Shown: positions 42,530 through 50,700 of the stretch, piece by piece
How the letters are laid out: each line of letters starts with the position of its first letter
How positions within the stretch are numbered: position 1 is the stretch's first letter
From: Simkaniaceae bacterium
GTDB lineage: Bacteria > Chlamydiota > Chlamydiia > Chlamydiales > Simkaniaceae
Reading direction: 5' to 3'
NCBI GenBank assembly: GCA_018399055.1
Contig: CP073762.1
Span: 186,001 to 250,000 of the forward strand
Length of the DNA: 64,000 bases
Notes under the pieces: model-generated
The model's input: the letters and a program-made list of their open reading frames with translations, nothing else
Told to the model about the DNA's origin: nothing
Databases searched by the model: none
Translations under genes and position numbers: made by a program

Positions 42530-45500
42530 TCACTCCGGTTTTACATCTTTGGGGAAAACCCTCTTATTATCCAACTTTCCCTTTTTATTTTTTTCCGTTC
42601 TGTATCTTATCACGTGAGAATGAGGGTTTTTATGTGGCTTAGTGCTTAGCATATCAACCCTAAACTGCCTCAACCCATCCTTTGATTCAATAACAATATC
42701 GCCAGCTTCATTATAAAAAGCTCTCGATTCTTTTCCTAAGAAATTTTTAATCTGTTTGATAACCTTAACATTCCGATCCACCAGCAGCTTAGGTTGAACG
42801 GCTACCATTTCATTCATTGGGTTGCCAATACCGCTCCGATAAGCTGGCTGATTAACAGATCTTAGGAACCGGAGCTCCCTGCTGTAGCCTTGGGGCCTGA
42901 TGAAGACTCTATCAGCTAAGGGGTTTTGTGCTCTAGAAGAGAGTCTCCCGAAAGCGGCTCCGCCGATGAACCCAAAAGCTACCCCAGCAACTTTGTTGGT
43001 GTCATGAGCCTCAGAGACAACGAGGCCTACCATTCCGCCTTCACAGGCCATTCCAAGCACACTGATGCCTTCTGCGACTCTGATGACCTTACCAAGACCG
43101 CCGAAGGCGAACATCTCGCCGACGAACTCTCCAGCTTTTGCACTGAAAGCATGCGGGTCTATCTGCATTATATTATCATATTTCAGAAAAGCATTTTTAG
43201 TAACTATTTTAAGATGCGTTCTTGGGTCCTCAGCACCCGGTACATCAGACATGTCAGGAAGCATCAAAGAAACTCCAGCAATCAATATATTCGCCGTTCC
43301 TTTAGGAATGCTTTTAGCAAAGTTGTCTACAGACTCTGCTGTGATTAATCGATTGACATGATCCATGGGGTTTTCAGCCCCTGGCATATCAGACATATCT
43401 GGGAGGAAAAGAGAAACAACTCCCTGCAAAAGCCTAGCAGAAGCTTGCGAGCCTGCTAGAGGAGCAAAACCTGCCATTTGCAGGGGTCTATCTTGTGGAG
43501 GTTTCGTAGCAGCGCTGTTTAACTGAGCACCATCAAAGGTTGTTGGAGGGAATTGGACCTCTGGTCCAACTCCCTCACCCCATAGGGTCTGGTAATCGAT
43601 GGGGGCTTGAGGCATGCCGCTGAAAGTTTGTCGGTTTGTGTTGATGGCGTTTTCGAGGGCATCGAGGACCTTGTGTTGCTGCATCTCTTCGACATCTTGC
43701 CATCCCCAGTTTTCTACTGGGGATGGTGTGGCGGCGGAGTGAGCTTGTAAGGGCGCAGGGGTAGAAGGGGTTCTTGCAACATCTGGACCGTAGGCTCCTG
43801 CGTAGCTGGGTGTGGAGTTTGTCGGCTTGGGTGCGTTGATGCCTGTTTGTGCAACGTCAACGGAGGCGCCTGCAAGGCCGATGTCTCTTAGCCACTGGAC
43901 TCCTTTGGAACCGGTGGCTTTTGCACTGCGCCATCCTCTGAACCATGCGCCATGTTCTTTTTCTGTTTTAACGGGAGGGAGCATCTCACCTATGAGACGG
44001 CTTCTTTCGGAGGGTGTGGGTTTTGTTTGGGTAATGGGCGTGTTAGTAAGCGACGAGAGCTGTGTTTGATGCTGGTTTAAGGTGCGCTGGTTGGCTCCGC
44101 GGTCTGATGTTCGGTATTGGGAGAGCTTGTCATCTAATTGAGTGAAGGCTTTCGCGCCTGTAAAGGTGTGGGCTGTTTTTCCGTTGACGCGTAGGGAGAA
44201 GTGACGACTCCCATGGACTTCGACTTGCAGCTGGGTTTGAACGAAGGGTGAACAGCTTGGGAGGGACTCGATGGGGACGCCTTGTTGCACTGCTTGCTTT
44301 TCCATTTCAAAACGTGTTGTTTGACATTGGTGGAGATCAACTTCATGCGTAGCATGAAAGGATCTAATAGACTCTGATTGGTCTCTTGTGTGGAAGGTTA
44401 CGCGATCGGCAACTTCCCCAGCAGGGGTTAGGGTGCAGACGGTGTTGGTGTGCTTGATGATAGGAAAGGCTTTTTGGATGGGCTCTGGCGCCATGATGTG
44501 AGCGGGGAAAAGGGCTTGAATGCCTGATTCGAAAGTCTGGAGGAGCTTATCGTTATTGACGTTGTGGGTATGGACGTGTTTTTTGGCTTCAGTCATGCCC
44601 TTATCAAAACGCTTTGATGGTTTTTTCTCTGTTCCGTTAGAGACTTTAAAGACTCTTTGAGGACCTTTGTAGAGTTTGACTGAGTCAGAGGTGACTTCTA
44701 GAGCAAGACGGATTTTTGTAAAGTGTGGATCGGCTGGGAGTTTTTCTGGGGAAATGCCGAGTCGTAGTGCTTTGACTTTGAGGTTATAGAGAACGAGCTT
44801 TCGATTATTGTCTGAGACCTCAACGCTTTTGAGTTCTCGGATAAATTTTTGCGCTTCTTCCTGAGAATTAAACTTTCCATAATCGTCTCCTTCGAGCCTT
44901 GGGTTATCATAGACTCTGAAGGAATGTCTTGTATCGACGTAGTATTCGTTATGAACAAGCTCTGGTTTGGGAAGTTGATCGATTTCTGTTTGTGTTTCAA
45001 GAGGAGCTTCTGCAATAGCTTCTTCTATGGGGATGGTGGGGGTGAGATCTTCGGTAGTGTGGTCGCTATCTTCGAGGGAGCGGAGAAGTCTTAGGCCTGC
45101 TTGGGTGACTTTCTCAGCTGTGAAGGCCTGCAAGGCAGCGTTTGTTAATAGGGGATTGAGTATGCGGGCGCGGTAGAAATTGAGGTTGGATTGGGGAACA
45201 TCTGGTGGGAGGTCATCGATGAGGGCGGTGTTAATAAGGGTAAAGGTTGTGGAGACGCCCCAGTTGATGAGGTGGGAGGGGCTTCTAAAGATAGCTGTGG
45301 AGAGGGTGGCGATGGCGAGGTCTTGAACAGGTTGGGGGACGCTTTCTAGGGAGATGAGTGCGATGCCTTGACGGGCGAAGAACTGACGTATTGTATTTGT
45401 GACATCTTGGTCTGACAGCTCGGGGTTATCGAGGGACTGTCCAAGGAGGATGATTGCTGTGGTGGTGCGCATGGCGGTTTGGAATAGGCGGGATTCTTGG

Positions 45501-48124
45501 AGGGGATCTCCCATAACGGTAATGAGACGTGTTCCACTTGAAATAGCTTGCCTGATGAGGAACTCTTCTCCTTTTTCGAGGTAGTTAGAAAAGACAAGGG
45601 TGACGGTGAGTTGGATGGTTTCTTCGGCAGCGGCGCTGTAGCGGATGACTCTTTTCCGTTTGGCTTGCACGTTTTGAGAGACTGCGTGGAGGGTTGCTTG
45701 AAGGAGGAAGAGCTGGTCTTCATTTTTGAGGATGCTTTCTGTATGAGATGCGAAGTGTTTGACGAGTCTGTCGGCGATGAGGGTGAGGACGAAGCGGTCT
45801 ACGTCGTGTTGTTGCTGCCCAGCGATCGGTGGGATGGAGAGGGTCTCTTCTGAGGTGAGGAGGTGTGTGCGCAGGTCTCTAAGTAGGGCGGGGTTTTTGT
45901 TTGGAGCGTGCAGGGTGTTTAGGAGGAAGGTTTGTAGGGTTTTTGGGAGTTTTTGGAAAGTGCGTTCAAGATCGTCATTGGGGTTTTTACCAAACATGCG
46001 CTCTGGTAGTGAGGAGGTTTTGGCGACGCACTGAATAAAGTCGACAAGATGTTGGAAGGTTGTTTGATGGGGCGCTGGGATCTTAAAGGTGCTTTGTCCA
46101 TAGATAGCGTGGATGGCGCTTATTTTAAATTGGAGGGTGCTGAAGTGGAGTCGATTCTGTTGGGCTCTTTGGAAAAGCTCTAGTTCTGGGATGTTTGTGT
46201 CACTGCGGCGCAGCACGCACGTTGAGGCTGTTTGTGCGGCGATGAGGAAGTCGAGTTGGGTGATCTCTTCGAGGGTGTTGCTGATGCGGGTGTATCCGAA
46301 GGGGGTTTTGCGGTAGTGGGTGTCTGAGGAGGTAAAGGAGATGAGTTCGTAGGCGGCTCCTTTACGTGAGGTTGTGTGCGTTGGCAGTAGGAAAAACTCT
46401 TCTTGAAGCCCAATGGGAGAATTCTGTTGTTCTTCGGTTCGAGTAAGATTAACAATAAGAAGCTCTGGAGGTGAGAGGAATTTTTTGGCTTCTCCATTGC
46501 TTGTTTTAAACTGCTTTTCTAGGAGCATTTCTAGAGTATCGGGAGCATCTTCCAATGGATGCTCGAGATGGAGTATTGCTTGACGCTCCCTTCTGACTTC
46601 TACTCCTTCAGCAATGTTCTGAATAACAATAGTGTGAAAGAGGGAGTTGTTTTCTTTGTTCAGTGGCGATAGGAGGGCTTCGAATACTTCGAAGGAGCTC
46701 TGCGATGTTTCAACACCAATAGAGCGCATTGCTGAAAAAAGTCCATGAGACAGATGGAGACAAAGTGGGGTTTGAAGGCATCGATGTTTATAATCATGGA
46801 AAAACTGCTTGAAAGCGTTTTTAGAGGTTATTCCTTGACGTTGTATTGGACTCATTGCTTGTAGGGCATCCCATGGGATACTCCACCCTGTTTTGAGATA
46901 GTCTCCGTAAAAATCTCGCAGCTCTTCGATTTGTCCTGCTCCTTCAACAACATGCTTCGCTAGAATAGGATCGGAAAAAACCAACTGGAGAACGGATGTA
47001 ATCTGAGAAGCTTTGGATTTAATATGAACTCCTAAATGTCGGCTATCTTTCCAATCATCAGGAAAAGGGAGCACGGGCCAATAGTGTCCAAGAGAGGGTC
47101 TATCAGCTCCTAATCCTTTTTGAGAGGGAAATAAAGAGAGATAGTCATTTTGTAAGGCTTGTGGAGACATTAATGCAGGTTCATTTCTAGGAAGAGCTGT
47201 TTGCATGTAACCAACATATAGACGCTTCAGAGCATGGAGTTGTGTGTCAAGGCGGTGCTTTTCCGCGCTACAGTTTGTTTCCCAGTAGCTCCAGAAATAG
47301 TTGCCCCAACTGCTGTGGTAGGCGGTTTTCCGGTTTTTAAGGGACTCCAGTTGCGCTTTAACTTCTTCATATAGGGTTCGATATTCATGTGAAACATGGG
47401 TCTTATAGTGTTTAAGTGCAACGTCTACAAGGACGTTGTACAAAAGGGTATTGAGATCTTGGGTGTTTATTCCTTGGAGTTTTTCTCTCCCTTCAGAGAC
47501 GTAGAGGTAGGTGGTGTGATTCAGGCTCAAGATGTTGGACTCTATGGCTTGGCAGGGGGTTTGGTGTTTAAGGAGCCAGGTTTCCCAACTTGACTCTATG
47601 GGGGTATTTTTAAGGGATGCGATCGAGGATTGGATTTCTGTGGCGTCTTGTTGTTTTTTGTCGATGTAGGACTGGCCACTTGCTTTTGTTGTGCGCAGGT
47701 GGATGTCTCGCAGTTTTGCTTTAAGTGGTGCAAGGGCGGTACATGCGATGTTTCGTGTTGAGAGGTCTCTAGGATATCGGCAGTGGCGTTGGCGCGCGTA
47801 GATGGCGCGGGCTTTTTCGCGTTCTCGATGAAGGGTTGAAAGTTGATCTTGGATTTCGATGTAGGTGGCATTCCCTTGCCTGCTCCACTTAACCCAGAAG
47901 TTAGGCGAGGAGAGGCTTTTATGGAGATCTTCTACGTGGTGCTTTGTCCACTGGTAGCGAGAGAAGAAGTCTTGGTCTGCTGTATAGGTTCCTGTAAGAG
48001 CTTTTTCTATGTAGTGCAGCCCTCTAATCGGAGCTGTGATGAGTTTGCCTGCCATAGCAAGTGTTCCATCAAGTGGATGGGGTTCAACGCGCCTATGGGG
48101 ATGTCTATTGAGTTGTTCTGTCAT
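42530..48124 (-). CDS. Giant polymorphic toxin (full-length, variable C-terminal tip)
   Basis: 1864 residues. No signal peptide. Residues 1-1050 are a helical region with no recognised domain. Two divergent copies of a domain of about 100 residues follow (one with LKVKALRLGISPEKLPADPHF, one with EKQAVQQGVPIESLPSCSPF). From about 1330 the core shared with the cassettes begins: NQRTLNQHQTQLSSLTN, a Pro-rich linker, two LPDMSD(M/V)PGAE repeats, then Gly-rich hydrophobic stretches (FGGLGKVIRVAEG, GVAFGFIGGAAFG) that could cross a membrane. The core ends at AYRSG. The last 99 residues are a separate tip with YNEAGDIVIESKDGLRQFR, PHKNPHSHVIRYR and a final RVFPKDVKPE, resembling nuclease-type toxin tips with an HSH motif. 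A promoter precedes the ATG. Family and secretion route are unknown; a type III effector is possible. Confidence 0.78.
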   Translation of the reverse strand: MTEQLNRHPHRRVEPHPLDGTLAMAGKLITAPIRGLHYIEKALTGTYTADQDFFSRYQWTKHHVEDLHKSLSSPNFWVKWSRQGNATYIEIQDQLSTLHREREKARAIYARQRHCRYPRDLSTRNIACTALAPLKAKLRDIHLRTTKASGQSYIDKKQQDATEIQSSIASLKNTPIESSWETWLLKHQTPCQAIESNILSLNHTTYLYVSEGREKLQGINTQDLNTLLYNVLVDVALKHYKTHVSHEYRTLYEEVKAQLESLKNRKTAYHSSWGNYFWSYWETNCSAEKHRLDTQLHALKRLYVGYMQTALPRNEPALMSPQALQNDYLSLFPSQKGLGADRPSLGHYWPVLPFPDDWKDSRHLGVHIKSKASQITSVLQLVFSDPILAKHVVEGAGQIEELRDFYGDYLKTGWSIPWDALQAMSPIQRQGITSKNAFKQFFHDYKHRCLQTPLCLHLSHGLFSAMRSIGVETSQSSFEVFEALLSPLNKENNSLFHTIVIQNIAEGVEVRRERQAILHLEHPLEDAPDTLEMLLEKQFKTSNGEAKKFLSPPELLIVNLTRTEEQQNSPIGLQEEFFLLPTHTTSRKGAAYELISFTSSDTHYRKTPFGYTRISNTLEEITQLDFLIAAQTASTCVLRRSDTNIPELELFQRAQQNRLHFSTLQFKISAIHAIYGQSTFKIPAPHQTTFQHLVDFIQCVAKTSSLPERMFGKNPNDDLERTFQKLPKTLQTFLLNTLHAPNKNPALLRDLRTHLLTSEETLSIPPIAGQQQHDVDRFVLTLIADRLVKHFASHTESILKNEDQLFLLQATLHAVSQNVQAKRKRVIRYSAAAEETIQLTVTLVFSNYLEKGEEFLIRQAISSGTRLITVMGDPLQESRLFQTAMRTTTAIILLGQSLDNPELSDQDVTNTIRQFFARQGIALISLESVPQPVQDLAIATLSTAIFRSPSHLINWGVSTTFTLINTALIDDLPPDVPQSNLNFYRARILNPLLTNAALQAFTAEKVTQAGLRLLRSLEDSDHTTEDLTPTIPIEEAIAEAPLETQTEIDQLPKPELVHNEYYVDTRHSFRVYDNPRLEGDDYGKFNSQEEAQKFIRELKSVEVSDNNRKLVLYNLKVKALRLGISPEKLPADPHFTKIRLALEVTSDSVKLYKGPQRVFKVSNGTEKKPSKRFDKGMTEAKKHVHTHNVNNDKLLQTFESGIQALFPAHIMAPEPIQKAFPIIKHTNTVCTLTPAGEVADRVTFHTRDQSESIRSFHATHEVDLHQCQTTRFEMEKQAVQQGVPIESLPSCSPFVQTQLQVEVHGSRHFSLRVNGKTAHTFTGAKAFTQLDDKLSQYRTSDRGANQRTLNQHQTQLSSLTNTPITQTKPTPSERSRLIGEMLPPVKTEKEHGAWFRGWRSAKATGSKGVQWLRDIGLAGASVDVAQTGINAPKPTNSTPSYAGAYGPDVARTPSTPAPLQAHSAATPSPVENWGWQDVEEMQQHKVLDALENAINTNRQTFSGMPQAPIDYQTLWGEGVGPEVQFPPTTFDGAQLNSAATKPPQDRPLQMAGFAPLAGSQASARLLQGVVSLFLPDMSDMPGAENPMDHVNRLITAESVDNFAKSIPKGTANILIAGVSLMLPDMSDVPGAEDPRTHLKIVTKNAFLKYDNIMQIDPHAFSAKAGEFVGEMFAFGGLGKVIRVAEGISVLGMACEGGMVGLVVSEAHDTNKVAGVAFGFIGGAAFGRLSSRAQNPLADRVFIRPQGYSRELRFLRSVNQPAYRSGIGNPMNEMVAVQPKLLVDRNVKVIKQIKNFLGKESRAFYNEAGDIVIESKDGLRQFRVDMLSTKPHKNPHSHVIRYRTEKNKKGKLDNKRVFPKDVKPE
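42837..44130 (-). repeat. Toxin-core repeat, copy A (inside the full-length toxin gene)
   Basis: The reference copy of the core. Its downstream boundary at about 42837 coincides with the codons for AYRSG, after which all three tips differ completely. It is near-identical to copy B over about 1.3 kb and to copy C over about 0.49 kb. Confidence 0.9.
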
Positions 48125-48153
48125 TTTTTCCCTATTCTAACAAAATCGGGGGA

Positions 48154-48183
48154 ATTATCTCACAGTGCAGCAATATAGGTCAA
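48154..48183 (-). promoter_or_regulatory. Probable promoter of the giant toxin gene
   Basis: On the minus strand, TTGACC (48183-48178) and GATAAT (48159-48154) are separated by 18 bases. The transcript would start near 48147, about 23 bases before the ATG. None of the downstream cassettes has a comparable element in front. Confidence 0.55.
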
Positions 48184-48284
48184 AGTAAGTGAATATTTTG
48201 ATTTATAGATGGTTAGAGGGATAAGTCCTACTCGGGGATTATTTCGCACTTGTCAAGTAAGAGGAAAGTGCGGGCCAGGTTTTT

Positions 48285-48348
48285 AAATGACCAAATTTTC
48301 ATTAATTTAGTCATTTGAATGACTGAATTTTACATAATTTAGCTATTT
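48285..48348. promoter_or_regulatory. Operator-like repeats upstream of the AAA ATPase gene
   Basis: Two direct units (48287-48316 and 48319-48348, period 32, about 24 of 30 bases alike) begin ATGAC and contain AATTTT and AATTTAG. The first also forms an AAATGAC...GTCATTT inverted repeat (48285-48291 with 48310-48316). The second overlaps the -35 box of the plus-strand promoter. A repressor site is likely; the regulator is unknown. Confidence 0.5.
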
Positions 48349-48357
48349 ATCTATACT
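48329..48357 (+). promoter_or_regulatory. Promoter of the AAA ATPase gene
   Basis: TTTACA at 48329-48334 and TATACT at 48352-48357 have a 17-base spacer. The transcript would start near 48364 with a leader of about 20 bases. Confidence 0.65.
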
Positions 48358-48383
48358 GGATTTATAGGAATTTAGATGGTGAA

Positions 48384-49514
48384 ATGATGTATATCCCTCA
48401 AAATCAGCTAGAAAGACTCAGGTCACTTATCAAACCTGGCAAGGTTGTCATTATTTACGGTGCAAGGCGGGTGGGAAAGACGACCTTAATCAAGAAATTC
48501 CTTGAAAAGGAGGAGTGTGCACTCTTTGTGACAGGAGAAGACCTGTTTGTCCAGGGCCATCTTTCCAGCTGTTCTTTAGAAAAGCTCCAGGAGTTTGTTG
48601 GGGACTATAACCTTCTCGTCATTGATGAAGCGCAATATATCCCCGATATTGGCCGAAACTTAAAGCTCATTGTTGATCACCTCCCCCACATAAGGATCGT
48701 TGCAACGGGGTCTTCTACGTTTGACTTGGCCAAACAGGTTGGAGAACCATTAACGGGTAGAAAGTATACGTTAAAGATGTATCCTTTATCTCAAATCGAA
48801 TTGAATCAAATAGAAACTGTGTCTCAAAGGGAGGCCCACCTAGAATCTCGCCTCGTGTATGGATCCTATCCTGAAATTGTTACAATGAAAAGTAATGCCT
48901 CCAGAAGAGAGTACTTGCAAGAGCTTGTCTCATCTTACCTTCTGAAGGATATCTTAGCGTTTGAGGGGATCAAAAAATCTAAAAAACTTGTCGATCTACT
49001 CATTCTTCTTGCATTTCAAGTGGGGAATGAGGTTTCTCATAATGAGCTTGCGACCAAGCTTGGTATCAATAAATTAACGGTAGAAAAATATCTCGACCTT
49101 CTAGAGCAGGTCTTTGTCATTACAAATTTGCGTGGCTTTAGCCGCAACTTGCGCAAAGAGGTGACCAAAACTTCAAAATATTACTTCTGCGACAATGGTA
49201 TACGGAATGCTCTGATCAATAATTTTAATGATCTCACGAGAAGAGATGACTCCGGAGCACTTTGGGAAAACTATATCGTCATGGAACGACTCAAAAAACA
49301 AGAATACACTCGATTATGGAGTAATAACTATTTCTGGCGTACTTACGATCAAAAAGAAATCGACTGGGTCGAGGAAAGGGAGGGCAGGCTCTTTGGTTAT
49401 GAATTCAAATCAAATCACACCACTGCATTAGCACCCAAACTTTGGACTGAAACGTATCCAGATGCCTCTTTCGAATGCATCAATATCAACAACTATCTTT
49501 CCTTCATTACCTAG
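48384..49514 (+). CDS. AAA_14/DUF4143-type ATPase
   Basis: A 376-residue protein. Walker A is IIYGARRVGKTTLIKKF (about residues 25-40), Walker B is LLVIDEAQYIPD, and sensor region VATGSSTFDLAKQ follows. The C-terminal half is DUF4143-like, with a winged-helix segment (ELATKLGINKLTVEKYLDLLEQ) and a late WEN...EIDWVEERE...YEFKSN stretch that resembles a PD-(D/E)XK-type nuclease core (D-x-EFK). This family is widespread in parasites and prophage-like regions with poorly known function. An in-frame second ATG (48387) is an equally good start. It is divergent from the toxin gene. Confidence 0.88.
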   Translation: MMYIPQNQLERLRSLIKPGKVVIIYGARRVGKTTLIKKFLEKEECALFVTGEDLFVQGHLSSCSLEKLQEFVGDYNLLVIDEAQYIPDIGRNLKLIVDHLPHIRIVATGSSTFDLAKQVGEPLTGRKYTLKMYPLSQIELNQIETVSQREAHLESRLVYGSYPEIVTMKSNASRREYLQELVSSYLLKDILAFEGIKKSKKLVDLLILLAFQVGNEVSHNELATKLGINKLTVEKYLDLLEQVFVITNLRGFSRNLRKEVTKTSKYYFCDNGIRNALINNFNDLTRRDDSGALWENYIVMERLKKQEYTRLWSNNYFWRTYDQKEIDWVEEREGRLFGYEFKSNHTTALAPKLWTETYPDASFECININNYLSFIT

Positions 49515-49622
49515 CTTGCAAAATGTACTTGAACCTCTCTATTCATTTCTTACACAAAAATAATTCTGTCAAGCTATATAGGATTTCTTCTATCATCCTT
49601 TGTTTAAAAGCCTGGAGGACTT

Positions 49623-50366
49623 ATGGCAGCAGTTGGAAGCAACAACAATCACCTTTTAACAAATGGGGGGTTTACGAAGATTGGGCTTAACAAGCTCTCT
49701 CAGACAGCAGATGGAAAAAAGGTTCGCTTGTATCATCTGGAGAATCCCACGGAAGAAAAAATTGCAAATGCAAAAGAGGCTATTCTAAAAGAAGTCTCTC
49801 TGAAACATCGAGAGTATGTCGGAGATTTAGAAGATTTTGAGATACAAGAAGAGCCTTATTTACTCAAACAAGGAAGAGAGCTTTATCTTTTTTCTCAGGA
49901 AGAGGCGTCTGCCATGTTGAGGGATTATTCGCTTGCAATCCAAAAAAGATCCGTGCAGTTGGGGCTGGCATCTGGGTTTTCTCTTGAAGCCTCCAATCTT
50001 TTTTCCTCTGGACGCCTTGAGGAATCTCTAGAAACGTATTTTAAATGCCTGGAAGTCACACGAAGTGTGGGCGACAAAGAGCGCGAAGCGGGCACTCTCT
50101 ATAACATTGGAGAAGTTTGCGCAGAGATCAATCGATATGAAGATGCTATTCATTATTATCTGGAATGTTTAACCATCTCAGAAATGATAGAAACAAATGA
50201 AAGCTTTGTCGAGTTAACGTACCGGGGTCTTGGAAATGCTTATGTCTCCCTTGGAAAAAAGAATTTGGCTTTGGAGTATTATCGAACATATTCTGATGTT
50301 TCCCAGCATAAAGGGAATCAAGATGGTGTGCATGAGGCTCAGGTTCTTATTCAACTATTGTCCTGA
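49623..50366 (+). CDS. TPR-repeat protein of unknown function
   Basis: A 247-residue soluble protein. The N-terminal half is unrecognised; about 118-245 contains three to four TPR units (SNLFSSGRLEESLETYFKCLEV, GTLYNIGEVCAEINRYEDAIHYY, YRGLGNAYVSLGKKNLALEYY) of the kind found in signalling or chaperone-like proteins. A strong GGAGG lies 7 bases before the ATG. No signal peptide. It could be a type III chaperone-like adaptor (inference only). Confidence 0.75.
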   Translation: MAAVGSNNNHLLTNGGFTKIGLNKLSQTADGKKVRLYHLENPTEEKIANAKEAILKEVSLKHREYVGDLEDFEIQEEPYLLKQGRELYLFSQEEASAMLRDYSLAIQKRSVQLGLASGFSLEASNLFSSGRLEESLETYFKCLEVTRSVGDKEREAGTLYNIGEVCAEINRYEDAIHYYLECLTISEMIETNESFVELTYRGLGNAYVSLGKKNLALEYYRTYSDVSQHKGNQDGVHEAQVLIQLLS

Positions 50367-50529
50367 TAGCTGAGAAGGCTGGCTTATTCAGAGATTCATT
50401 ATACCTAGTTTGCAAGATATGCTTGTCTGGGGAAAAGGTTTGGTAAGCAGAAAATGCATAATTTTTATTCTTTAATTTGTGCTCTCCATTCTGTATAGCT
50501 TTTTACATTGGGCAAATAAGGAGAATGTC

Positions 50530-50700
50530 ATGTATTTGAGGGGTATTGTTTTATTCATGTTGCTACTAGGGAGTGCAACAATGATTGAAGGGGGGCAGAA
50601 AAAGGAGGTTCCGGTCGATTGGGGTTGGATATGTCCTCAATGTCGGCACGGCAATCCTGATGATGTCAAGCGCTGTGAATATTGTGGAAAGACTAAGTAG
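50530..50700 (+). CDS. Small exported RanBP2-type zinc-finger protein
   Basis: 56 residues from the ATG at 50530, which has AAGGAG at the right distance; a longer in-frame start at 50479 lacks one. The N-terminal hydrophobic segment (LRGIVLFMLLLGSATM) looks like a signal peptide or anchor. The mature part has one zinc finger, DWGWICPQCRHGNPDDVKRC, then EYCGKTK (W-x-C-x2-C-x3-N ... C-x2-C). Such fingers are rare in bacteria outside the cytosol and bind RNA or ubiquitin in eukaryotes. Its 3' end overlaps the minus-strand recB by 8 bases. Confidence 0.65.
   Translation: MYLRGIVLFMLLLGSATMIEGGQKKEVPVDWGWICPQCRHGNPDDVKRCEYCGKTK

Noticed and set aside
42926-43361. Plus-strand open frames inside the toxin core, repeated near 39098-39520 and 40408-40843
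   Set aside because: They are mirror frames of the conserved minus-strand core. Their repetition only reflects duplication of the core DNA.
45346-46497. Long minus- and plus-strand alternative frames inside the giant toxin gene, rich in Ser/Pro/Lys or Arg
   Set aside because: Composition is that of out-of-frame translation, and the enclosing 1864-codon frame is continuous.
48384-49514. Calling the AAA_14 ATPase part of the toxin system
   Set aside because: It is divergently transcribed, and its family occurs widely without toxins. Only the shared intergenic region links them.
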